DNA of 64,000 nt from Fimenecus sp045593555 (GCA_045593555.1 JAZNWU010000010.1:62001-126000); one strand, 5' to 3'; shown: positions 25,253 through 32,507, counted from the stretch's first letter. Notes: a model not told the origin generated them from the sequence alone. Made by a program: numbers and translations.

Positions 25253-26218
25253 TTATAATAAATCAACTTTTAATGTTTCGTCGTTATATTTATAGAATTT
25301 TCTGTCTTCAAGTGCCCAAAGACGATTTGTGAACTCACCTTTTTCGACTCCGTTTACTGCATCCATAATCTCATAAACACGGGCATCCATCAAGTCAAGC
25401 TGTGAAAGAAGCTCTGCTTCAAGGAACAAAGGTCTTACAGCAGCACCAAACTCAGGTTCACCGTGATGAGATAAAATCATATGTTGTAAAAGCATTGACT
25501 TTTCACTATCTATTCCAAGTTTTTGCCCTGCTTCTTTAACCATCATTGCACCCATTACAAGATGTCCCAAAAGGTTGCCCTCAACAGTATAGCCTGATGC
25601 AATTCCTGTTTCCTTAACATCAAATTCAACTGTTTTTGCAATATCGTGAAGAATTGCACCTGAAAGTAACAATTCACGATTTACAAAAGGATAAACCTTA
25701 CAGATTGATTCACAAAGCTTAACGATAGAAGCAGTATGCATCAAAAGTCCACAACGGATAGCATGGTGAAGACGGAATGCTGCAGGGAAATAGAGAATCT
25801 TTTCTTTATTCTGTTCCAGAAGATATGTAACAATTTTCTTTAAATCATCATCTTTGAATGAATTTACTAATGAAATCAGGTGGTTGTACATATCTTCACC
25901 GGAATAGTCCGCTGACTTAACATAATCTGCCACATCAACATTATCACTTTCAATTACAGGACGGATGCGTTCGATTCGCAACTGGTCGTGACCATTATAC
26001 TGGGAAATTGCACCTCTGATTTTAACAAACATATCGGTTTCATATTTCCCGTGTGATGCCTCATTATAATCCCATAATTTTGCAATAATTTCGCCATCTT
26101 TATCAGCGAGAACTAAATCAAGGTAATTGTTACCGTTTTTTGCCATTTTCTTTTCGCACTGCTTAATGACTGCAAAGCCCTCAACAAGTCCGTTATTACC
26201 AATATCTTTAAAATTCAT
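25253..26218 (-). CDS. yhaM: YhaM-family 3'-5' exoribonuclease (OB + HD domains)
   Basis: 321 residues. N-terminal OB-fold (FAVIKQCEKKMAKNGNNYLDLVLADKDGEIIAKLWDY) and a C-terminal HD domain with HH (FRLHHAIRCGLLMHT), HD in GAILHDIAKTVEF and the later HMILSHHGEPEFGAAVRPLFLEAELLSQLDLMDAR. The arrangement matches B. subtilis YhaM, a 3'-5' exoribonuclease. Promoter at 26255-26283, and a hairpin follows the stop. Confidence 0.93.
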   Translation of the reverse strand: MNFKDIGNNGLVEGFAVIKQCEKKMAKNGNNYLDLVLADKDGEIIAKLWDYNEASHGKYETDMFVKIRGAISQYNGHDQLRIERIRPVIESDNVDVADYVKSADYSGEDMYNHLISLVNSFKDDDLKKIVTYLLEQNKEKILYFPAAFRLHHAIRCGLLMHTASIVKLCESICKVYPFVNRELLLSGAILHDIAKTVEFDVKETGIASGYTVEGNLLGHLVMGAMMVKEAGQKLGIDSEKSMLLQHMILSHHGEPEFGAAVRPLFLEAELLSQLDLMDARVYEIMDAVNGVEKGEFTNRLWALEDRKFYKYNDETLKVDLL

Positions 26219-26254
26219 AATTTATGTATAATCCTTTCATAGTATCTATAATAA

Positions 26255-26283
26255 ATTATACACGAAAATAAAGTCTATTGCAA
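26255..26283 (-). promoter_or_regulatory. Sigma-A promoter of yhaM
   Basis: Minus strand: -35 TTGCAA (26278-26283), 17-bp spacer, -10 TATAAT (26255-26260). The -35 overlaps the last codons of the upstream 43-aa gene. Confidence 0.65.
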
Positions 26284-26406
26284 CCCAAAAAGCATTATGT
26301 CTGTATTGGTTTTTGCAATGAAAATGGAACAGATTAACAGTGTTGTAAGGATTGCAACAATTACACAAATTAAATATGCTTTTATTATCCTTGTCAATTC
26401 TGTCAT
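26275..26406 (-). CDS. 43-aa single-helix membrane protein downstream of spoIIP
   Basis: ATG 26406 preceded by AAAGGAG (in AAAGGAGTATTAAACATA), stop TAG at 26275-26277. The sequence starts MTELTRIIKAYLICVIVAIL and continues as one transmembrane helix (about residues 9-31), ending in a short polar tail with DIMLFGLQ. It is too short for standard gene calling, but the ribosome site, hydrophobic profile and position 5 nt after the spoIIP stop support it. Function unknown; a sporulation-stage membrane peptide is a reasonable guess. Confidence 0.6.
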   Translation of the reverse strand: MTELTRIIKAYLICVIVAILTTLLICSIFIAKTNTDIMLFGLQ

Positions 26407-26411
26407 TATGT

Positions 26412-27515
26412 TTAATACTCCTTTAAAAACTCCGATAAAGACTTTGCAAAAAGTTCAGCTGAATATACTGCTTCAGCTAATGTATTTGCATCTGTACCAA
26501 ATTCGATTAAAAGCGAACAAGGTGTCAGATGCATATTGTATTTTCTGCTACAAAACATTAAAGGTCTTACTATTTGTGGGTTATCATTTTTCAGTTTATT
26601 CTGTAATTGGACTGCGAAAGACAAATTCTTTTCCCAATTGGGGAAATCCGTTACATTCCCATCTTCGCAACCACTTATTATCATAATTTGTGCTGCTTTT
26701 CTGCCGTTAATCTCTGTAGTGGGCTTAACTCTTGAACCATCTTTTTGATAAATTGCATCCCGATGGACATCAAGAACAATCTGTATTGACGGATTTTCCT
26801 TTAGAATTTTACTTATATTTTCACACGAACGTTCATATGCACCACTGTATTCTTTATCATAAATTGTTTTATCGTGAATTGTTTTATATCCATTCTGTTC
26901 AAGGACTTTACATATCTCCTCACCTATTCTCACCATATTTTCTCCTGCGTTGTCACTTCGTGAACTTCTTTCATCTGTATAAAAACCTCTGTCAAGGAGT
27001 TCATATGTTTCTGTTGTATGAGTGTGATAAATCAGAACTGATGGCTCTTTTTTATCAATATTGGCATAAACTTTACCATTTAAACACTTCTGAATATCAA
27101 TATCGTGCTCCAGTGTAGTATTTCTCACATATAGTCCATCCAGTTCAGCAGTTGCATTTTGCTTGCTATAATCTTTTTCGACTATTTTGCCACTTTCCGT
27201 AGAATCGGCATAGTCTGTTTCTGCTTGTTTTATAAGTTTCAGTATATCATCAGGAATTGGTGATGTTAATTCTTTTGATGTTTCTGTTATGATATTTTCA
27301 GAATTTGCCATCTCATTTATAGAATCACTTTTTTTGTTCTCATAAAATTTATTCAGTAAAATCTGTGGGTCAGAAAGGATTGCTCCTGCATAAATAATTC
27401 TTTCAAATGATTCTTCCACGCCACCAATTAACAAAGAAATGACAAGAAAAATTGGGATAATTGAAATTGAAATATATTGAAAAAATCGTTCTTGATTGTT
27501 TGTCCTTTTTTTCAA
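26412..27515 (-). CDS. spoIIP: Stage II sporulation protein P
   Basis: Septal peptidoglycan amidase/endopeptidase of the engulfment DMP complex. 367 residues from TTG 27515, with one N-terminal helix (about 14-32), a variable linker and a C-terminal amidase_3-like domain. Zinc motifs are VLIYHTHTTETYE and IQIVLDVHRDA, plus the late PCSLLIEFGTDANT glutamate segment. It follows gpr in the gpr-spoIIP pair common to Bacilli and Clostridia. The ribosome site is weak (GAGATGAT), and a 9-bp inverted repeat (27526-27562) ends beside it. Confidence 0.95.
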   Translation of the reverse strand: MKKRTNNQERFFQYISISIIPIFLVISLLIGGVEESFERIIYAGAILSDPQILLNKFYENKKSDSINEMANSENIITETSKELTSPIPDDILKLIKQAETDYADSTESGKIVEKDYSKQNATAELDGLYVRNTTLEHDIDIQKCLNGKVYANIDKKEPSVLIYHTHTTETYELLDRGFYTDERSSRSDNAGENMVRIGEEICKVLEQNGYKTIHDKTIYDKEYSGAYERSCENISKILKENPSIQIVLDVHRDAIYQKDGSRVKPTTEINGRKAAQIMIISGCEDGNVTDFPNWEKNLSFAVQLQNKLKNDNPQIVRPLMFCSRKYNMHLTPCSLLIEFGTDANTLAEAVYSAELFAKSLSEFLKEY

Positions 27516-27525
27516 AAAATCATCT

Positions 27526-27562
27526 CTTTTCGCAAATTTATCATTTAAAATTATGCGAAAAG
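27526..27562 (-). terminator. Hairpin between gpr and spoIIP
   Basis: CTTTTCGCA (27526-27534) and TGCGAAAAG (27554-27562) with a 19-nt AT-rich loop. It lies directly before the spoIIP ribosome site. It may limit translation of spoIIP or attenuate read-through from gpr. Confidence 0.45.
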
Positions 27563-27570
27563 CTATTCAG

Positions 27571-28389
27571 TTATGATAATGCTAAAAAAGTTTCAGGCTC
27601 AAGATTTGGTTGCAAAGCAGAATTAATACTTAAAGCCAACAAATTGGCTGCACGACTGATAATAGTATCAATTTCCTTTGGTGTTACAATCATATTTTCA
27701 TCTTTTTCCAAATCCATTACTGTCGGCACACCCATAGTCACGACAGGAATACCTAGAGTTGATTTATCAATGGTTTTCCTGAAATTTCCAACTCCTGCTC
27801 CCGGTGTAATTCCTGTATTGGAAAGTTGAACTGTTTTACCCAAACTCGAAAGTTTTCCGCAAGCCAATGCATCAACGATTATTACTGCATCTGGCTTTAC
27901 AAACTCAACTATACCTTTTATATATTCAGCAGTTTCAATTCCCGTCTGACCTAAAACACCTGTTGAAATTGATGCAACAGGGTTTAAATCAGGTAAATGC
28001 TGTTTTAATTCATTAAAATTCTCAAAGTGTCTTGTAGAAAATATTTTCTTTGCACACAATGGGCCTAAAGCATCAGGAGTAATATTGTCGTTTCCGAGTC
28101 CTGCTACGAGAAAGGTTTTTGCATTTTCGGGAAGTAATTCTTTAATTATATCTGTTAAGATTTTTTGTCTGATATCAAGCAACTCACTTTCGTGAGAAAA
28201 TTCAGGTAAATCTACTGTATAGTATTTTCCCATCGATTTTTCCATTGTTTTTTCGCCTTCAGGACTTTTTATCTCCACTCTTACAATTTCCACATTATTT
28301 TTTTTCCACTTTTTTACTTCTACACCCTTTTTATGTGTTTCCTTTAAAAAATCGTGTCTTTCCAAAGCAATATCTGTTCTAATGTTCAT
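27571..28389 (-). CDS. gpr: Germination protease GPR (short form)
   Basis: Aspartic-type protease that degrades SASPs in the first minutes of germination. 272 residues from ATG 28389 (AAAGGAG upstream). It opens MNIRTDIALE, the segment just after the usual propeptide cut site, then VAGLGNDNITPDALGPLCAKK, STGVLGQTGIETAEYIKGIVEFVKPDAVIIVDALACG, NTGITPGAGVGNFRK, VVTMGVPTVMD and MIVTPKEIDTIIS, all family-diagnostic. It is about 100 residues shorter than Bacillus GPR: the propeptide is only ~4 residues and the region between PTVMD and VTPKE is nearly absent. Confidence 0.94.
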   Translation of the reverse strand: MNIRTDIALERHDFLKETHKKGVEVKKWKKNNVEIVRVEIKSPEGEKTMEKSMGKYYTVDLPEFSHESELLDIRQKILTDIIKELLPENAKTFLVAGLGNDNITPDALGPLCAKKIFSTRHFENFNELKQHLPDLNPVASISTGVLGQTGIETAEYIKGIVEFVKPDAVIIVDALACGKLSSLGKTVQLSNTGITPGAGVGNFRKTIDKSTLGIPVVTMGVPTVMDLEKDENMIVTPKEIDTIISRAANLLALSINSALQPNLEPETFLALS

Positions 28390-28447
28390 ATTAAACTCCT
28401 TTAACCACAAAGTTTATAAAAAATAATAATCAATTTGAAAAAATAAC

Positions 28448-28476
28448 TTGATTTTTGTTTTATTTCGTGGTAACAT
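28448..28476 (+). promoter_or_regulatory. Sigma-A promoter of rpsT
   Basis: -35 TTGATT (28448-28453), 17-bp spacer, -10 TAACAT (28471-28476), about 35 bp before the ATG. Confidence 0.55.
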
Positions 28477-28510
28477 ATGTATCTGTAAATACGAAGGAGG
28501 TGTAACGAAT

Positions 28511-28768
28511 ATGCCAAATATCAAATCAGCTAAAAAGCGTGTTCTCGTTAACAAGACAAAGGCACAGCGTAACAAGTCAACAAACTCTGCTCTTAAAACA
28601 GCTATCAAAAAGGCAAATGTTGCTATTGAAACAAATGCTGCTGACAAAAACGAGCTTGTAAAGGTTGCTGTTAAGAAAATCGACCAGGCTGCTGCTAAGG
28701 GTCTTCTTCATAAGAATAATGCAGCTCGTAAAAAGTCTGCTCTCGTTACAAAGCTTAACAAGGCTTAA
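28511..28768 (+). CDS. rpsT: 30S ribosomal protein S20
   Basis: 85 residues. The start ATG 28511 follows GAAGGAGGTG. Sequence MPNIKSAKKRVLVNKTKAQRNKS is the S20 signature; the rest is Lys/Ala-rich helical, ending AAARGLLHKN-type text (AAKGLLHKNNAARKKSALVTKLNKA). It is a single gene, divergent from gpr, with its own terminator. Codon usage is strongly biased (many CTT, AAG, GCT), as expected for a ribosomal gene. Confidence 0.98.
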   Translation: MPNIKSAKKRVLVNKTKAQRNKSTNSALKTAIKKANVAIETNAADKNELVKVAVKKIDQAAAKGLLHKNNAARKKSALVTKLNKA

Positions 28769-28781
28769 TTACGTAGTTCTT

Positions 28782-28813
28782 TGCCGTTGACGAAAGTCTG
28801 CGGCATTTTTCTT
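28782..28813 (+). terminator. Intrinsic terminator of rpsT
   Basis: TGCCGTTGAC (28782-28791), GAAA tetraloop, GTCTGCGGCA (28796-28805), then TTTTTC. Strong. Confidence 0.9.
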
Positions 28814-28828
28814 TTTACAAATTATTCA

Positions 28829-28857
28829 TTGACTTTTCATATAGTTTTATATATAAT
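28829..28857 (+). promoter_or_regulatory. Strong sigma-A promoter of the 59-aa CxxC membrane protein
   Basis: -35 TTGACT (28829-28834), 17-bp spacer, -10 TATAAT (28852-28857). Confidence 0.8.
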
Positions 28858-28890
28858 ATATTTGTATTAAATTCTTGGAGGTTACTCACT

Positions 28891-29070
28891 ATGAAAAAGG
28901 CATTAAAAGTTGTTGCTATTATCGTTGGTATTGCTGCTATTGCAGTTGCAGCTTATATTCTCATTAAAAAGTATGTTGACAGCAAAAGAGTTGTAATCGG
29001 CAATGATGCAGAAAATTATGTTTCTTGCTCATACTGTGATGACAGCTTTGTTTCTGAAACTGTTGCATAA
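28891..29070 (+). CDS. 59-aa membrane protein with CxxC tail
   Basis: Start ATG 28891 after TTGGAGG. One transmembrane helix (residues ~5-25, VVAIIVGIAAIAVAAYILI) is followed by a basic segment (KKYVDSKRVV) and a polar tail with YVSCSYCDDSF, that is a Cys-x-x-Cys pair. No family recognised. A near-consensus promoter, good ribosome site and clean terminator indicate a real, well-expressed gene. The Cys pair could bind metal or be redox-active; if the N-terminus is inside, it would face outward. Confidence 0.75.
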   Translation: MKKALKVVAIIVGIAAIAVAAYILIKKYVDSKRVVIGNDAENYVSCSYCDDSFVSETVA

Positions 29071-29086
29071 TAGAAAAATATTATTT

Positions 29087-29117
29087 AAGGACTGTTCTTA
29101 TGAGCAGTCCTTTTTAT
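29087..29117. terminator. Bidirectional terminator between the CxxC gene and spoVAE
   Basis: AAGGACTG (29087-29094) and CAGTCCTT (29105-29112), then TTTATTTT on the plus strand. The minus-strand side is also A/T-rich. Confidence 0.8.
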
Positions 29118-29118
29118 T

Positions 29119-29472
29119 TTACTTGGATTTTGGTTTTGTTATGAACGAAACTATAAGCCCACAAACCATAGCAACTGTTATACCAACTGAAGCAGACGAA
29201 AGTGGCCCTGTCAGAATACCCAACGCACCTTTTTCACGGATTGCCTCTTTTGTCCCCTGAACGAGAGTATTACCAAAACCTGTTAACGGTACTGTCGCTC
29301 CTGCTCCTGCCCATTCTACTAAAGGTTGATAAACCCCAAGTCCACCAAGGATTACACCTAACACAACAAATGATACAAGAATTCGTGCAGGTGTAAGTTT
29401 TGTATAGTCAATTAGAAGCTGACCAATTACGCAGATAAATCCACCAATTAAAAATGCTTTTAAGAAATCCAT
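29119..29472 (-). CDS. spoVAE: Stage V sporulation protein AE
   Basis: Membrane component of the SpoVA channel for dipicolinic acid. 117 residues from ATG 29472 with AGGAGG at 29480-29485. It has about four hydrophobic helices and the family core AFLIGGFICVIGQLLIDYTKLTPARILVSFVVLGVILGGLGVYQPLVEWAGAGATVPLTGFG (described by positions 6-67; key Gly/Pro residues). Longer in-frame readings run through a tRNA gene and are rejected. No spoVAC or spoVAD adjoins it here. A consensus forespore promoter precedes it. Confidence 0.94.
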   Translation of the reverse strand: MDFLKAFLIGGFICVIGQLLIDYTKLTPARILVSFVVLGVILGGLGVYQPLVEWAGAGATVPLTGFGNTLVQGTKEAIREKGALGILTGPLSSASVGITVAMVCGLIVSFITKPKSK

Positions 29473-29490
29473 AGAAATTCCTCCTGCATG

Positions 29491-29519
29491 TATTATGTGG
29501 GAAATTTCTTTTTTTATGC
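29491..29519 (-). promoter_or_regulatory. Sigma-G/F promoter of spoVAE
   Basis: Minus strand: -35 GCATA (29515-29519), exactly 17-bp spacer, -10 CATAATA (29491-29497). It matches the forespore consensus GYATR-N16-18-CATnMTA. Expected transcription start (~29484) falls at the edge of the AGGAGG site, giving a leader of only about 12 nt. Confidence 0.75.
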
Positions 29520-29525
29520 AAAAAA

Positions 29526-29545
29526 TCGCACTCCATATGGAATGC
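29526..29545 (-). terminator. Second terminator between tRNA-Leu and spoVAE
   Basis: Near-perfect 20-nt palindrome (one mismatch) centred on CCATATGG, followed on the minus strand by ATTTTTT. Confidence 0.7.
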
Positions 29546-29590
29546 GAAAGATAATAAATAATGAAAAATAATAGTGAATAATATAAATGA

Positions 29591-29618
29591 AAATCCGCCC
29601 TCTTACGAGGACGGATTT
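29591..29618 (-). terminator. Terminator of tRNA-Leu
   Basis: AAATCCGCCCTC (29591-29602) pairs with GAGGACGGATTT (29607-29618), one mismatch, loop TTAC. TCATTTATATT follows on the minus strand. Confidence 0.8.
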
Positions 29619-29622
29619 CGTT

Positions 29623-29709
29623 TGGTGCCGGTGACCGGGGTCGAACCGGTACGGTATCGCTACCACTGGATTTTGAGTCCAGCACGTCTGCCAATTCCAT
29701 CACACCGGC
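29623..29709 (-). tRNA. tRNA-Leu (anticodon CAA)
   Basis: 87 nt including encoded CCA. Acceptor arms GCCGGTG/CACCGGC, D-arm with GG, anticodon stem CTGGA/TCCAG with loop CTCAAAA (anticodon CAA, reads UUG), long class-II variable arm, and T-arm with GGTTCGACCCC. Own consensus promoter upstream. Confidence 0.95.
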
Positions 29710-29726
29710 ATTTATGTGACTTTGAT

Positions 29727-29755
29727 ATTATATGAAATTCATAAAGAAATGTCAA
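29727..29755 (-). promoter_or_regulatory. Full-consensus sigma-A promoter of tRNA-Leu
   Basis: Minus strand: -35 TTGACA (29750-29755), 17-bp spacer, -10 TATAAT (29727-29732). Both hexamers match consensus perfectly. Confidence 0.9.
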
Positions 29756-29798
29756 GAGTCACTGAAAAGTTTTTATTCTATAATTTATAATAGCAAAA

Positions 29799-30530
29799 TT
29801 AATTAAAGATGTATTTGAATTTATCACTTTTGCGGAAAGAAAAGAAATCAGAGCCATTTCCAATAATTATATGGTCACTTATTCTCAGGCTGACTTTTTT
29901 CATCAGATTCACCATACCGATGGTAGCATCAATATCTTTTCGGGAAGGGGCAACAACACCTGAAGGATGATTATGTACTAAAATTATACTTGATGCATTA
30001 CAATTGAGAGCTGTTTCCATAATCTTTCTTGTATTTAATGGTGCAGTATTTATTATTCCTTCACTTACTTGAGTAAAATTCAGAACTCTGCAATTTGAAT
30101 CAAGACAAAGCACATACATTCTTTCGTTGATAACACCTTTGAAATGTGGTGCAATATATTCTGCCACCTTTTTACTCGTGTCAAGAACTGCATCATTATT
30201 ATTAATCTTATCAACTTCATACTTTTTAAAAAGTTCAGGCATCATTTTAATCAGTGTTGCTGAACGTTCACCTATACCCTTCACATTACAAAGGTCCTCA
30301 AAACTTGCATCAAAGACACCTGAAAGTGAGCCAAAAGTATCAATCAGATTATGTGCTTCTTCATTTGTATCCTTCATAGGAACAGAATAAAACAATAAAA
30401 GTTCAAGAATATTGTGGTCCTGAAAATTATCAAGACCTTCGCTTAAAAATCGCTGTCGCAATCTTTCACGATGGCCTTTATGAACATTTCTTGAATTTTT
30501 ATTATTTAAACTTTCGGATTTTTTCACCAT
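29799..30530 (-). CDS. radC: RadC family JAMM/MPN protein
   Basis: 243 residues. N-terminal helix-hairpin-helix-like part (KGHRERLRQRF, LCNVKGIGERSATLIKMMPEL), then a JAB/MPN domain with zinc ligands in SIILVHNHPSGVVAPSRKDID (HxHx7-10D). The family was named for DNA repair, but its role is not settled; it is often used in mobile elements. Here it is the last gene of the metF-DUF5685-J-like-membrane protein-radC operon, starting 1 nt after the preceding stop. Confidence 0.93.
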   Translation of the reverse strand: MVKKSESLNNKNSRNVHKGHRERLRQRFLSEGLDNFQDHNILELLLFYSVPMKDTNEEAHNLIDTFGSLSGVFDASFEDLCNVKGIGERSATLIKMMPELFKKYEVDKINNNDAVLDTSKKVAEYIAPHFKGVINERMYVLCLDSNCRVLNFTQVSEGIINTAPLNTRKIMETALNCNASSIILVHNHPSGVVAPSRKDIDATIGMVNLMKKVSLRISDHIIIGNGSDFFSFRKSDKFKYIFN

Positions 30531-30531
30531 C

Positions 30532-31077
30532 CTACTTAAACACCCTTTTTATATATTTTCTCCATCTATACATATAGATTGAAACAAGTCTTGTAAGAAC
30601 AATATCATACATAGCAAACAAGATGTTTCCGGCAAATAACAGCAACGGTAAAGCAAACTTACCAAAGGACTCAACATCTTCAAAGGAAATCATAAAAATC
30701 TTTGTTACAATGAAATAAGACAAAATCATTGCAACATTAAAAATTACATATTTGACTATCCAACAAATGAATCCTTTAAGATGCTTTTCTAATACACTTT
30801 TTATAATTGGATAATAACCGAAAAATGCAATGTACATTATTGCCGCTTCTTTATTTCCCAAAAGCAAAAGTGAAATAATGCTGACTGCAACATAAATTAG
30901 TCCTGCAAAACCCTGACCAAACTCCACTACGAGCATCATCAGTAAAGCACCCGTTATCATAGGAATCGCATAAATAAGAGTGGATGTTACCCCTGCCAAA
31001 ATCATAAGTAAAAGTGACAAGGCCGCAACTACACCGCCTAATGCCACTTTAAACGAAAGAATTTTTCTTTTATTCAT
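30532..31077 (-). CDS. Polytopic membrane protein of unknown function
   Basis: 181 residues, about five or six hydrophobic helices (roughly 10-32, 33-50, 55-75, 77-95, 105-128, 140-165) and a basic C-terminus (YRWRKYIKRVFK). The general look (GGVVAALSLLLMILAG, VVEFGQGFAGLIYVAVSIISLLLLG) resembles ECF-transporter substrate-binding subunits, but no diagnostic motif is seen. It is 1 nt from both neighbours in the metF operon. The function is not assigned. Confidence 0.65.
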   Translation of the reverse strand: MNKRKILSFKVALGGVVAALSLLLMILAGVTSTLIYAIPMITGALLMMLVVEFGQGFAGLIYVAVSIISLLLLGNKEAAIMYIAFFGYYPIIKSVLEKHLKGFICWIVKYVIFNVAMILSYFIVTKIFMISFEDVESFGKFALPLLLFAGNILFAMYDIVLTRLVSIYMYRWRKYIKRVFK

Positions 31078-31078
31078 A

Positions 31079-31666
31079 TCAACAACACGGAATCAAATCC
31101 CCACCACAACATTCGCAACAACAGTCAGCACAAAGAAGCCCTGAACAGATGTCGCAAACATCACTATTACTTGTTTTTTTAGTAGTTCTGTATCCACCAC
31201 GGGAATTGTTGTTCAAAGAGTTAAATGCAGCTGCATATTCCTGATTATACGGGTCTATTGAACAAGCGGTCTGATAACAGTTATATGCCTCATTAAGCCA
31301 ACCACGACGCTGATGAATAACTCCTTTGAGATAATGCCATTCTGCACTTATCATATGAGATGGTACACCATTAAGAATAGTTTCAGCATCATCAATCCGT
31401 CCTGAATTGATACATTGACGCACATCGGAATATTGAGAATTACTGTTATAATTATTCTGACTATGATTACCTGCATAAGCTGTTGTTCCTCTTAATTCAT
31501 TAAGAACAGTATCATAAGCATTATTAAGTTCATTCATCCTTTGTGTTTTTTCACTATCAGGAATATTTTCATTTGTAATTTCTCCTGCAATTCTTCTGTA
31601 TGCATCCATTATATCCTTTTCAGTAGCATTTCTGCTGACTCCAAGATAATCATATGGATTATTCAC
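31079..31666 (-). CDS. J-domain-like TPR protein lacking HPD, with cysteine-rich tail
   Basis: 195 residues from GTG 31666 (AGAGGTGAT upstream, overlapping the end of the previous gene). The N-terminal ~60 residues follow the J-domain pattern (NPYDYLGVSRNATEKDIMDAYRRI ... MNELNNAYDTVL), but the HPD tripeptide needed to stimulate DnaK is missing (ITNENIPD in its place). A Ser/Asn-rich linker, TPR-like helices (about 80-150) and a terminal CDICSGLLCADCCCECCGGDLIPCC segment follow, a likely metal site. Probably a partner of the adjacent DUF5685 protein. Confidence 0.7.
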   Translation of the reverse strand: MNNPYDYLGVSRNATEKDIMDAYRRIAGEITNENIPDSEKTQRMNELNNAYDTVLNELRGTTAYAGNHSQNNYNSNSQYSDVRQCINSGRIDDAETILNGVPSHMISAEWHYLKGVIHQRRGWLNEAYNCYQTACSIDPYNQEYAAAFNSLNNNSRGGYRTTKKTSNSDVCDICSGLLCADCCCECCGGDLIPCC

Positions 31667-32504
31667 TGATATCACCTCTGTACTTTTTAATTATTCTATC
31701 CATCTGAAGATTTAATCCGTCATAAATAATGTTTTCAATTATGGCAGAAAAATTATCAAAAGTATGTTTTTTCAAAGATTCCGTCAATGCACCGATTGAC
31801 ATATTTATTGTATGTGTAGATATTTCTACTATATCATCACAGTTTTTAAATGGATTAAAAGATTTTTCCTTCATATCCTTTTCATAATCGTCAAAGGCAT
31901 CAAGAAAATATACCACTCTGCCTAACTGATAACCAAATTGCAGTGCATTTTCTTTATTGTCGTCTGTTTCGCCATAAGCGAAAAGTCTGGACAAGATTTC
32001 TGCTGTCGGATGTGCAGACTTATCAATGGAAATATCACTTTCTTTTTCAAGTGCAAACTGTTCAGCCATACCTTTATTCACAATATCAAAAAGGTCAGGA
32101 TATTTCTTTTTTGCTTTTTTATTTATATAAGCAAAATACGGATAAATGATATATAAAATGATTTTTTTGAAGAAATTACTGTCGTGAAGATTATCCACCA
32201 ATTTAAAATATGCAAGAATTACAGTAATGGCACAAGCAAGTTGGTAAATGTTGTTGTCACAAGTGATTTTCATACACTTTTTACAAGGATTAAATGAACA
32301 ACGGGAATTTGAAACTTTGATTTCATCATTTGTCAATCCAAGTTTATACATTACATAAAAAGCACCATCATAACTCAAAAGGAAACGGGATAGAAGTCCA
32401 TACTCTTTGCCCATTGCCTTACATAAAGTACAATAAACACCTTTATATGTTTCGTATTCTTTAATTTTAAGTTCAGGTTTATTTATAGTTACATATCCGA
32501 ACAT
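31659..32504 (-). CDS. DUF5685 family protein with two Asp-rich motifs
   Basis: 281 residues, mostly alpha-helical, no signal peptide. N-terminus MFGYVTINKPELKIKEYETYKGVYCTLCKAMGKEYG, then a Cys cluster (C25, C28, C69, C74, C77, C82, C91). Two acidic motifs are seen: D104-NLHD (104-108) in KLVDNLHDSN, and D202..D210 in GRVVYFLDAFDDYEKD. Both sit in helices, with the spacing found in squalene/phytoene synthases (first and second Asp motifs). This suggests, as inference only, an isoprenoid-synthase-like all-helical enzyme. It starts 3 nt after the metF stop and overlaps the J-like gene by 8 nt. Confidence 0.7.
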   Translation of the reverse strand: MFGYVTINKPELKIKEYETYKGVYCTLCKAMGKEYGLLSRFLLSYDGAFYVMYKLGLTNDEIKVSNSRCSFNPCKKCMKITCDNNIYQLACAITVILAYFKLVDNLHDSNFFKKIILYIIYPYFAYINKKAKKKYPDLFDIVNKGMAEQFALEKESDISIDKSAHPTAEILSRLFAYGETDDNKENALQFGYQLGRVVYFLDAFDDYEKDMKEKSFNPFKNCDDIVEISTHTINMSIGALTESLKKHTFDNFSAIIENIIYDGLNLQMDRIIKKYRGDISE

Positions 32505-32507
32505 AAA

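Noticed and set aside
29473..29703. N-terminal extension of spoVAE
   Set aside because: The longer frame passes through the tRNA-Leu gene and its terminators. ATG 29472 has AGGAGG directly upstream.
30532..31077. Assignment of the 181-aa membrane protein as an ECF S-component
   Set aside because: Only the general helix pattern fits. There is no ligand-site motif and no A/T subunit gene nearby.
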